Positions 39,032-47,146 of a stretch of 47,624 bases of DNA are shown here, in pieces. Below the pieces are notes generated by a model that worked only from the letters and a program-made list of their open reading frames with translations, did not search any database and had not been told where the DNA came from. Location: NCBI GenBank assembly GCA_030267965.1, contig BRYA01000047.1, positions 1,665 to 49,288 on the forward strand, given 5' to 3'. Numbering within the stretch: position 1 is the stretch's first letter; each line of letters starts with the position of its first letter. Both the position numbers and the translations under genes were made by a program. Source of the stretch: Triparma columacea (lineage: Eukaryota; Sar; Bolidophyceae; Parmales; Triparmaceae).

Positions 39032-40522
39032 ATGGCAAAATCAATCAATAAGCCACACGATTCTCAACAATATTTTGGTCAACTATATTTAAATGACGCC
39101 AATGATGTCAATGATGCCGTTGGGGATTACAACTACGATACCAATTCGGAGGGTGAAGAAGAATGCGGATGTCATTGGCCTTGGAACTTTACATCATCAC
39201 AACATGCAATGCATACTAAAGTAGGGATGAATATAGGGACAAATGGAGGGATGAATGGAGGGATGAATACGTCCACAAACACGTCCACAAACACGTCCAC
39301 AAGCACAAGCACTTACCCTCCTAATAGTCTCCCTAATTATGTACACAACAATATACACAACAAGATGAATACATCAATTGTATCATCATCAACACCACTA
39401 TCTACGTCATCAAACAATCCATCAAACACAAACAAAAACGTCACTTTTAATACTAATCTACAAATCAACGAACACGCTGAAGACTTTCACAACAAGAACA
39501 ACAACGACAACAAGAACAACAACGACAACAAGAACAACAACGACAACAAGAACAACAACGACAACAACGACGACAACAACAACAACAACAAGCAGTCAGA
39601 CAACAACAACAACAACAACCCCCACACCAACCCCCTCTCAAAACCCAGTAACCTCACAATCACCAAGCCCTCCCCCGCCCCACTTTCCAACACCCCACCC
39701 ACCCCTCCCTTAACCCCTTTAACCGATTCCTCCTCCTCCCCCCCCCCTCCCCCAACACGTAACCTATTCCCATACTACCCCCCCCCAACCCCTATCCGTG
39801 TAAAATTCTCTGCACAAACATACATCAACTTAGTACCACCGCTAACTTCACCAGATGAATGGGGGGGTAAAGATGTTGCTAAAGACGTTTGGTGGGCTGA
39901 TGAGGATTATAGGAACTTCAGAGAGGTTGGACTTGCTCTAGCGGGACCTGAGGTTGCTGGTAGGGTTGGTGTTGAATGGGGTGATGGTGGTAGTGATGGT
40001 GGAGGTGGTGGTTTGTTAGGATTAGAGCATCCCTCAACAAAACGTTGTGGTGGTGAGATTGGTTCTGAGGGGGGGAAGTGGTGGTGTTCATACGGTCACT
40101 CAAGGAGGGGGCTTGAGCATGTCGCTGATCCTAGTTTAGGTTACGCTAGACATATTGGGGTTAGGGAACATGTTAAAGCTGTTATGGAGGAACAGGGGAG
40201 ACAGAGGGATAGGGGGGTTAGGGATGAAAGGATGATGGGGATTGTTAGTAGGAGGAAATCGAAGGAGGCGAGGGAAAGGGGGGAAAGGGAGGGGAGAAGG
40301 GACCAGGAAATCGCCAAAATTGTCAGAGCGGAATGGGCGACAGGGAGGAAGGGGGGGGAGGGACCTGGGGGGAAGGAGGGAGGGTATGAGGGGGAGGAGG
40401 AGGACGAAGGTGAAGAGGGAAGTAGGGAAGAAGAGGGAGGGGTAGGAATACTTGTGGGCATGGGGAGGAAGGATAGCGTCCAAAATTTAAGGGACCTGAG
40501 GGGGAAAAGGGAGGGACATTGA
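39032..40522 (+). CDS. Asn-rich protein with conserved-looking C-terminal domain (496 aa)
   Basis: A single exon from ATG 39032 (in-frame GTG codons upstream ignored). The N-terminal 230 residues are low complexity: MN/TSTN repeats, then NKNNNDNKNNND-type runs and a Pro/Ser-rich segment (SSSSPPPPPTRN). Residues ~265-430 look like a real domain: YINLVPPLTSPDEWGGKDVA, VWWADEDYRNFREVG, an ammonium-of-Cys segment CGGEIG..WWCSYGHSRRGLEH, then a long charged helix (IGVREHVKAVMEEQGRQRD). Proteins with a 'W-(A/S)-x-E-(D/E)-(Y/F)-x-x-F' followed by 'RGLEH' and a charged helix are, to my recollection, frequent and uncharacterised in diatoms; I could not check this. The C-terminus is Gly/Glu-rich. Function is unknown. 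Confidence 0.72.
   Translation: MAKSINKPHDSQQYFGQLYLNDANDVNDAVGDYNYDTNSEGEEECGCHWPWNFTSSQHAMHTKVGMNIGTNGGMNGGMNTSTNTSTNTSTSTSTYPPNSLPNYVHNNIHNKMNTSIVSSSTPLSTSSNNPSNTNKNVTFNTNLQINEHAEDFHNKNNNDNKNNNDNKNNNDNKNNNDNNDDNNNNNKQSDNNNNNNPHTNPLSKPSNLTITKPSPAPLSNTPPTPPLTPLTDSSSSPPPPPTRNLFPYYPPPTPIRVKFSAQTYINLVPPLTSPDEWGGKDVAKDVWWADEDYRNFREVGLALAGPEVAGRVGVEWGDGGSDGGGGGLLGLEHPSTKRCGGEIGSEGGKWWCSYGHSRRGLEHVADPSLGYARHIGVREHVKAVMEEQGRQRDRGVRDERMMGIVSRRKSKEARERGEREGRRDQEIAKIVRAEWATGRKGGEGPGGKEGGYEGEEEDEGEEGSREEEGGVGILVGMGRKDSVQNLRDLRGKREGH
39491..39618 (+). repeat. AAC/GAC trinucleotide repeat encoding Asn-Lys-Asp tract
   Basis: An 18-nt unit AACAACGACAACAAGAAC repeats about four times, then decays to AACAACAAC runs. 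It encodes NKNNND units. The plus strand is A/C-rich and G-poor here. Confidence 0.88.
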
Positions 40523-40618
40523 AGGAAGCTACATTGCTAGGGGGCGAGGGGGAGGGGAGAGAGGAAAAATATGGCAGAATAACCAACTGTGTTTTACATC
40601 ATAATTTCCTCCCCTACT

Positions 40619-42247
40619 TCACATGGTACCGGCGCTGCTTCTCTTCAGCCTGTCCCTCCACTTAGTTCCTCCCCCCTCCCCCCCCTTCCCCTTCGACGCC
40701 TCCAGCCTCTCCCTGAGTTTTTGGACTGAGTAATCCCCATCCTCGTCATCATCATCATCATCGTCATCGTCATCATCGTCAGTACCACCCCCGAAGCCAA
40801 TGTTGTCTACGAACTCCTCAAGCATGCTCTTGGCCTTGCCAAGGTTGGCTAAAATCGACCCCCCCACCTCCCTCAGCTTCTCGACGATCCCCTCCAGCCT
40901 CTCCCCTATCCTTAGGTCCCCCCCCCTCTCCTTAATTTCCTCGATTAGTCCCCCCCCCCTAATCCCTCTCACCCCCCTTTTAATCCTCTCCCCCCCCACC
41001 CTCATTAGCTCAACCGTCCTCCTGCCTGCTCCCTTTATACCGTTCCCCGCGATTACCAGGAGCTTACCGACCACGAGTTCCTGCATGCTCTCACCGTCCG
41101 AGTCAGTGGACAGCTCAGAGGGCGGTGAAACGGGCTCCAGGAGGTCAGACAACCTGTGGATTCCAGAGGAGAAATCGGACGGACCGTCACCGGAACCAGA
41201 GGGGGGCTGCTGCTGGGGGGGGCGGGAGGGGACCCGCTGGTCCGAAGTGCCCCCGGGGTTCGACCCGCCTTGGTCTGTTTCCTGGGCGTCTGATTTGAGG
41301 CCGTCTGAGTTTCTTGACCTCTCCCAATCCGAGGTTGCTCTGATTCTTTCCGCCCCGGCTTTATCGGCCGCAGGTGAGGGTTCGGAGGGGACGGATGGAC
41401 CTTCGTTATCGACGGCGGGGGTGGTTGTTTCATCATCGTCTAAAGAGGCATCATGGTCAACTGAGGCATCATCGCTGACGACAGCATCGTCATCGATAGA
41501 AGCATCATCGTCGAAATCAGCATCATCATCGGGAGCATCATCATCGGGAGCAGCATCATCGGGAGTAGCATCATTGTCCACAACAGCATCATCGTCAACA
41601 ATAGCATCATCGTCAACAACAGCATCATTGTCAACCTCAATCAAATCAACCTCCGTCTCATCCAACTCCGTCTCATCCACCTCCGTCTCATCCACCTCCG
41701 TCTCATCCACCTCCGTCACAGCATCTTCCATAACACCAACCTCAGCTACATCCACCTCTTCCTCAACCTCCATCTCCTCAAGCTCCTCCCCCTCCCCTCC
41801 CACCTCCTCATCTCCGCCATTCTCAAGCGCCTCCTCTCCCCCCCTTACCGCCCCCTCTGTCTCAATATCTTTCCCTTCCCCTTCATCTCCCTCCACCTCT
41901 TCGTACTCCTCCAAATCCTCCCCCTCCCCCCACTCCCTCGCCTCCCTTTCCTCACCTCGCCCACTCTCCCCTATTTCATCACTGTCACCCTCTTTCTTCG
42001 CACCCCCTCCTCTCTCTCCCCCCTCCATTCCCCCAGCTGCCCCCACAATATCCTCCATTGTACCAGAAACCTCAATTTCCCTCCTGACTCCATCTCCCAA
42101 CCTCGCATCACCTTCCTCATTTACAGTCTCGCAGCCCGATGTACAACTAGGTCGGGACACATAGACAGATCTAGAACCTAACGTTGGGGATGTGTAGTTG
42201 AGCGCAAGCGATAACGGTAGGAAGACGTATAAAACTAAACGATTCAT
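40619..42247 (-). CDS. Asp/Glu-repeat secretory protein (542 aa)
   Basis: A single exon. ATG 42247 is chosen because it opens a signal peptide (MNRLVLYVFLPLSLALNYTS); the frame extends upstream, but that stretch is less plausible. Residues ~20-60 contain RPSCTSGCETV. A Glu/Gly-rich zone follows, then VDETEVDETEVDETEL-type repeats and 10-residue DDDA(S/V/I)-type units (~195-290), a Pro/Ser/Gln region, and a C-terminal helical domain (ESMQELVVGKLLVIAGNGIK ... GGSILANLGKAKSMLEEFVD) with another Asp run (12 D). It is probably secreted or organelle-targeted; the acidic repeats could bind Ca or mineral surfaces. I recognise no family. The plus strand also carries a long Ser-rich frame here, which I treat as its shadow. 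Confidence 0.68.
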   Translation of the reverse strand: MNRLVLYVFLPLSLALNYTSPTLGSRSVYVSRPSCTSGCETVNEEGDARLGDGVRREIEVSGTMEDIVGAAGGMEGGERGGGAKKEGDSDEIGESGRGEEREAREWGEGEDLEEYEEVEGDEGEGKDIETEGAVRGGEEALENGGDEEVGGEGEELEEMEVEEEVDVAEVGVMEDAVTEVDETEVDETEVDETELDETEVDLIEVDNDAVVDDDAIVDDDAVVDNDATPDDAAPDDDAPDDDADFDDDASIDDDAVVSDDASVDHDASLDDDETTTPAVDNEGPSVPSEPSPAADKAGAERIRATSDWERSRNSDGLKSDAQETDQGGSNPGGTSDQRVPSRPPQQQPPSGSGDGPSDFSSGIHRLSDLLEPVSPPSELSTDSDGESMQELVVGKLLVIAGNGIKGAGRRTVELMRVGGERIKRGVRGIRGGGLIEEIKERGGDLRIGERLEGIVEKLREVGGSILANLGKAKSMLEEFVDNIGFGGGTDDDDDDDDDDDDEDGDYSVQKLRERLEASKGKGGEGGGTKWRDRLKRSSAGTM

Positions 42248-42708
42248 TATTTTTGGAGAGATGTCTCTCATCTCATGGGTGAGGCAAGTTAATAGGCAAA
42301 ATTTTAACGGACTCCCGCGAGATTTTAATGACAGACAATGACAAGACAAACAGGGACAAATAAATAAATGAGATTTCAACCTGGAATCATTTCGACAGTC
42401 AAAAAGGAAATAAAAACCAGGCTTTTGAAATAAAGTTGAGATTTCCACGACCTTTCATTCTCACCCAGTGGGTAGATAGTCCCCATCCCCCTCATTAACC
42501 CCCCCCCCCCCCCCTTGTCCCCTCTTCATCACACACCCTAAACGACGGGATTTGGGACGTTTCCCTTGTTCCCTAGTCTCCTTGGGTGGTTGCATCCCTC
42601 TTTCCGTCCCTCCCGACCTGTCTTTCCGCGCCCCGGCACCCAAACCCCCTCTCATTCATTAATGTTGGTGGCGAGGTAGTGGGGGAAGCTACAGCGATCG
42701 CTGTAGTC
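42248..42708. other. Intergenic region with poly-C tract
   Basis: No supported gene. It holds the 5' flank of the Asp-repeat gene (42248-42460), a run of about 16 C near 42499-42514, and the 3' flank of the BspA gene including a perfect palindrome. Short open frames on both strands have no ATG context or domain signs. Confidence 0.45.
42689..42706. terminator. Perfect 18-bp palindrome just past the BspA stop codon
   Basis: CTACAGCGATCGCTGTAG is its own reverse complement and starts 2 bp after the TGA (minus strand). In the transcript it could fold as a 7-bp stem with a GAUC tetraloop, i.e. a 3' UTR hairpin. A role in 3'-end formation or stability is speculation; it could also be a dimeric protein-binding site. 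Confidence 0.45.
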
Positions 42709-44601
42709 TCAGGTGCAAGGATTTTGGCCATATACGTACTCTCCGGAGCCAGAGGTGGTACCGGCAGGGCAAGCTGTGCATTCTCCGTTAGTGTCGGGTT
42801 CCAGATTAGTGTCTGGTTGGCCGGAGTCAGTGAACATGAATTCAAAACCATCATCGGCGACATTGCATATGTTCCAGACTGTGACGTCCTTCTTAAAGGC
42901 AGTTGCGCTATCGAACATGTACCTCATGTCAGTGACACTCGAGACATCCCAACTCCCAATATCCTGGTTGAAGGCCTTAGCGAAACTGCGTTCAATTTAA
43001 GGCCGAGTTGAAATGTGCGAGAAGAGATTTGCGTGTGAATGTGTGAGTGTATGTTAGAATGAGAAGCGAGTGTATTACTAAATATAGAATGCAGCAAAGA
43101 TAACACGCAAACCACGATGACCTCATCTCCAAAGCATCTCTCAATACTCACGCGAACATATACTGCATTTCAGTGACACTCGAGACATCCCAACTCCCAA
43201 TATCCTGGTTGAAGACATAAGCGGAACTGCGTTTAATTCAATGACGAGTGGAGATGTGCGAGATGAGATTTGCGTGTGCGTGTGTGAATGTTAGAATGAG
43301 AAGCGAGTATATTGCTTAAAATATAATGCAGCAAAGATAACACGCAAACCACGAAGACCTCATCTATCTCCAAAGCATCTCTCAATACTCACTCGAACAT
43401 AGAATTCATGTCAGTGACTCTTGAGACACCCCAATTCCCAATATCCTGGTTGAATCTCTCTGCGGAACTGCGTTGAATGCAAGGCCGAGTGGTGATGTGC
43501 AAGATGTGATTTGCGTGTGCGTGTGTGAATGTCAGAATGAGAAGCGAGTATATTGCTTAAAATAGAATGCAGCAAAGATAGCACGCAAACCACAAAGACC
43601 TCATCTCAAAAGCATCTCTCAATACTCACTCGAACATGTAGCTCATGTCAGTGACACTCGAGACATCCCAACTCCCAATATTCTGGTTGAAGACATAAGC
43701 GGAACTGCGTTTAATTCAATGCCGAGTGGAGATGTGCGAGATGAATTTTTTTGCGTGCGCGTGTGTGAATGTTAGAATGAGAAGCGAATGTATTACTTAA
43801 AATAGAATGCAGCAAAGATAACACGCAAACCACGATGACCTCCAATCAAAAGCATCCCTCAATACTCACTAGAACATTTCCTTCATGGTAGTGACACTCG
43901 AGACATCCCATCTGCTGATGTCCTCGTTGAACCGATTTTTGAATTGGAATGCCTTCGACATGTCAGTGACATCCTTCGTGCACCTGGTCAGCCGGCGATT
44001 TTATTTAGGTCGGCAGGGGGCGGATTGCCGAGAGGAGAATATAAGGGTTAGTTGTTATTGGGGCTCGCGTGTTCATCCTCCCGTGATGCTTCGTTGTCCC
44101 GTCCTTCTTTGTCCGCCTGCCCACCACATAGCCCCCTCTGCATTCTCTCTACTCGCTTGTTCTTCCAACTACTTACCAGTCCGAGATGGGGCCGTATGTC
44201 TTTGTCGCACTGGTAGCATTAGAAAACCAGAGATCAACTGCCGGTTGGAAGGTGTTATCGTCGAGGCAGGGTTTCTCAAGAAGAAGCGCGGGAGTGGGTG
44301 CAGGAGTTGGAGCAGGAGTTGTGCCCTTGTTGCCTTTCTTGCCCTTGTTGCCCTTGTTGCCCTTGTTGCCCTTGTTGCCCTTGTTGCCCTTGTTGCCCTT
44401 GTTGCCCTTGTTGCCCTTTTTGCTATTCTTGCCGTTAGCAAAGATAATGTTGACACTGTCGCCGATGTCATTACCGCCAAAGGCAAAGTCCTGTAGGCCT
44501 CTTGAAGGGGACCTCAGCGATTTGTCAGTGCCGTGGCTAGTGATGGCGAGGAGTACCAAAACTAGCAGCAAAGCAGCGAAAAAAGTGACTAGTGACTTCA
44601 T
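42709..44601 (-). CDS. Secreted BspA-type leucine-rich repeat protein (346 aa), one repeat per exon
   Basis: Six exons: 44177-44601, 43870-43983, 43630-43704, 43393-43467, 43152-43226 and 42709-42985, all joined in phase 2; no stops. Exon 1 has a signal peptide ([20 protein letters not shown]), a (GNK)n tract and [11 protein letters not shown]. Residues ~125-145 ([19 protein letters not shown]) lead into DUF285/BspA-type repeats of 25 residues: [60 protein letters not shown] and so on. Exons 3, 4 and 5 are each exactly 75 nt, one full repeat. The last exon adds [19 protein letters not shown], a Cys-rich end typical of protist surface proteins with BspA repeats. Probably extracellular adhesion or recognition; ligand unknown. 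Repeat identity is high, so expansion is recent. Confidence 0.85.
42986..43983 (-). repeat. Tandem exon-intron array, unit about 240 bp
   Basis: Exon starts and donors recur every 237-241 bp (donors next to 43870, 43630, 43393 and 43152). Each unit holds a 75-nt exon (114 nt for the first) and a 162-166 nt intron. The four introns share long stretches: GTGAGTATTGAG at the donor, CATTCTATTTTAAG-like and CTTCTCATTCTAACATTCAC in the middle, and a GAATTAAACGCAG-like acceptor. Introns are about as similar as exons, which marks whole-unit duplication. Confidence 0.9.
44318..44423 (-). repeat. 9-bp minisatellite encoding Gly-Asn-Lys repeats
   Basis: TTGCCCTTG (plus strand) repeats about ten times; the coding strand gives GGCAACAAG units, i.e. 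a G-N-K tripeptide repeat with a Gly at every third position like collagen but without Pro. It decays at both ends to GKK and TTP. Confidence 0.92.
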
Positions 44602-45169
44602 CTTTTGTCAATATGAATATGATCAATAAAGTCGAGGGCGAAGGAAAGGGCAATTTTGTGTGAGATATCAAACGCTAGGAGGGCAGAATAAGTCTCTAGT
44701 ATTGTTTTGAAGGATGTTTGTGCCTTATATACGTATATTTACAAACATCTAAGGGCTCAATCGACCAAAATTTTGAGTAGAAATCAAAGATGTTGAACGA
44801 GGCGTGTGGCGGAAATCAACCTATTTTTCTTGATGAAATAGTAGCGGGGGGAGAGAGAGGCAGTGGTCGATACAAACAAGTGATTCCAAAGCGTTTGCAA
44901 CTCCTTCAACGCTTACCTCTGTCTGATGAAATCTTTTTATGAGTTGGTTTGTTTGTTGATTGAACTGTGGCAAAAGAATGGAAAATGGCTTGGGAAATAA
45001 AATCAAAAAGTGGGAATAGACAATTTTTTATACTTTTATCCGATTCGGAGGAGAGAAGGATGTTGAGGTACGTGGTTGTGCAAAACAATTAAAGTTTCGA
45101 CGCAAATATTTTGGTTTTTTTCACCAATTATTCTTTTTGGGTTGCTCTCATAACCTTTATGTACAAAAA
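44602..45169. other. Intergenic region, 5' flank of BspA gene
   Basis: No gene found. It is AT-rich with poly-T tracts (e.g. 45113-45121) and CCTTATATACGTATATTTACA near 44730, which might act as a TATA-like element for the BspA gene about 130 bp away. Confidence 0.4.
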
Positions 45170-45472
45170 TCAAACATCCTCCTTCTTCAACATCTCCCCT
45201 ACCGTCCTCTTCTTCCCCCCAACTTTCCCCCCCGCCCCGCCTAGCCACCCCTCAAGTCCCCCTCCCCCTCCTCCCCCCGACCCCTCTAGTCTCTCCCTCG
45301 CTTCCTTGAAGTCCCCATTTCCCTCATCTTGTCCCCACCGCTCCTCTTCTCCTTGAGCCCGCCGTCGATTCCCTGGTTTTGTCCCCCGAACCCGAAGCAC
45401 CATAGGAACTCCCCCTTCGCTCGGGTTGCCCGTAACCGTCCAGCACCCGTACCTGTCGTTGATCCCCTGCAC
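45170..45472 (-). CDS. Possible 3' coding fragment, uncertain
   Basis: A minus-strand frame ending at TGA 45170 reads DRYGCWTVTGNPSEGGVPMV, then LRVRGTKPGNRRRAQGEEE and a Gly-rich tail ending GKKRTVGEMLKKEDV. It starts after an acceptor-like GTGCAG at about 45470 and has no ATG near its start, so it would be a last exon. I found no upstream exon that joins convincingly. All three minus frames are partly open here, so this may be chance. Confidence 0.25.
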   Translation of the reverse strand: MQGINDRYGCWTVTGNPSEGGVPMVLRVRGTKPGNRRRAQGEEERWGQDEGNGDFKEARERLEGSGGGGGGGLEGWLGGAGGKVGGKKRTVGEMLKKEDV

Positions 45473-45698
45473 ATCTTGGAGAGTTTTGACGCGGGGACTG
45501 CGCTTAGCCGCCGGTTCCGGAGAGTTCCAGGAACACAGCCCCTGGCCGACCCCAAGTCAAAGTTCTAACGTTGCCGTTATCGCCTGCTGAACCATCTAGA
45601 TCTAACGAAGGACGCTTTAACCCCGCGCCAGTCTTATCCCCCCCAAAATGGACGCTCTCAAAAAAAGATTAAGTTTCTTAAACACCAAAAGATTCCCT

Positions 45699-46781
45699 TC
45701 ACTCTCCCATTTCAATATATCTACATCTCCTTGTAACCTTCCCATCAATTTTCCCCCCCACTTCAACAACAACTTCCCCCCCCCCCAAATCCAGTCCTTC
45801 CCCGAAGGTGCATACAAGTCTAGTATAAGTTCGTCCAGTAGTAGTATCCCCCCTTTCACCTCCTAGGTATGCGTCTGCTCTTTTCAATACTACCGTCTTA
45901 TTCTTACCCTTAAGGTATTCATCTATTACAACCCCAGAGGAGGATATAGCGGTGATTAAATTACTTTCAGATACACCTAATGCACTACTTATTATATCAT
46001 TCGGTGTGTATACAGTAGATTCTTCTTCTTCTTCTTCGGAGGATGGTGATACATGTATTGAGGTAGGTTGGTATTTTAATACAACGCCCTTATAAAGTGG
46101 GGATGTATGAACGGGTGAGGTTGAGGGAAGAGGTGAAGGACATGGAGGGGTTAGGGGTAGGGTGTGGTCAATTTTTGTGGTTAACCATGTAGGTAATGGG
46201 GAGGGTATTAGGAGGACGGTTGAGGTTAGTGTGGGGTGAGATAAGAGGGATATTTTCTGGAGGAGGTGAAGGGTTGTAGAGGTTGTTAAACGGGTGGAGG
46301 AGGTGGGGGGGGGGAGGTGTAGGGTTATGTAGAGCTTGTGGGGGGGGGGGGGGGAGGGGAGGTTATTGAGGTGGGAGAGGGATAGGGATTGGAGGAGGAT
46401 GGGGACGGGGGTGTAGGAGGAGAGGGTTAGGGAAACGTGGATGCAGAGGATTGGGGGGGAAGGTATGGAGGAGGAGGGAGAGATGGGGGGAGAGGGAAGA
46501 GAGAGGAGGGACTCGTTGTGAGAGGCGAGGACGGAGGATATTATTTGGGTGTGACGAAGAGGACTTTGGTTTTTGGAGGAGAGGGATGGTTGGTGGGATT
46601 GTTGAGGAGGGAGGAGTCGTATAATTGTTAATTTAGAATTAGATTTTGGAGGAGAGGAAGAGAGAGAACTGGACGTATCGGTATGTGTCGCAATTGGTGA
46701 TTCTGATGATGGTTGATGTGGTATTGAATGTGGTATTAAATGTGGGATTGAGGGAAGGTCGGAGAGGGTGATGAGGGACAT
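45699..46781 (-). CDS. Hypothetical Ser/Pro/Leu-rich protein (360 aa)
   Basis: A single open frame from ATG 46781 to the stop at 45699. The N-terminal half is strongly Ser/Pro/Leu-rich because the plus strand is G/T-rich (GGAGGAG, GGGGG runs). The C-terminal third is more protein-like: SSEEEEEESTVYTPNDIISS, ALGVSESNLITAISSSGVVI, DEYLKGKNKTVVLKRADAYLGG, ending in a Gly/Val beta pattern (EVVVEVGGKIDGKVTRRC). A GTGAAA donor-like site follows AYLGG, so the true C-terminus could be spliced elsewhere. No family was recognised. That it is a real gene is likely but not secure. Confidence 0.5.
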   Translation of the reverse strand: MSLITLSDLPSIPHLIPHSIPHQPSSESPIATHTDTSSSLSSSPPKSNSKLTIIRLLPPQQSHQPSLSSKNQSPLRHTQIISSVLASHNESLLSLPSPPISPSSSIPSPPILCIHVSLTLSSYTPVPILLQSLSLSHLNNLPSPPPPHKLYITLHLPPPTSSTRLTTSTTLHLLQKISLLSHPTLTSTVLLIPSPLPTWLTTKIDHTLPLTPPCPSPLPSTSPVHTSPLYKGVVLKYQPTSIHVSPSSEEEEEESTVYTPNDIISSALGVSESNLITAISSSGVVIDEYLKGKNKTVVLKRADAYLGGERGDTTTGRTYTRLVCTFGEGLDLGGGEVVVEVGGKIDGKVTRRCRYIEMGE

Positions 46782-47146
46782 GGCTGAATATATTGATAAG
46801 GAGAGAGATAATATGGATGGATGGACTTAGATGGTAGTTAAGGGGTGTGTTAGGACGTATGATGTTGTAAATACGTCAAATTTAGTGATTTCATACGATT
46901 TTGAGAGCACTTTGTAATTGTTCCCTTCTAGGGAGCAGGGCAGATTAATTTTTGCGCTGTGAGTTGGGTCCAAAGACAGAGAGGTTTAAGACACAAGAAG
47001 CACTCTACGCTATTTCTCGGTGCGCTCAAGGCTGCGATTAACAATCGCACGCCATTGACCCAGCGTATTTCCCAGATTGCTTTTGACTTGGTAAAGAATC
47101 TTCTTGACCCGCAGTAACTTCTCGGGAGGATCTTCATTGGTAAGCA
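46782..47146. other. Divergent intergenic region
   Basis: No gene seen between the Ser/Pro/Leu-rich protein and the ARM-like gene. The 46930-47140 part has ordinary composition and is probably 5' UTR and promoter of the ARM-like gene. A GTAAGC just before the ATG (47140) could be a donor of an upstream 5' UTR exon. Confidence 0.4.

Noticed and set aside
40800..42164. 454-codon Ser-rich plus-strand frame
   Set aside because: It is the mirror of the Asp-repeat gene on the minus strand, which has an ATG, a signal peptide and a helical end; the plus frame is almost pure Ser/Pro/Thr.
42986..43983. CRISPR-like array
   Set aside because: Regular ~240-bp spacing comes from coding exons with splice sites in a eukaryotic gene; repeats and spacers have none of the CRISPR size or structure.
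45286..45555. 89-codon alternative frame overlapping the uncertain fragment
   Set aside because: Arg/Gly/Lys-rich with no ATG at its start; coding evidence is weaker than for the overlapping frame, itself uncertain.
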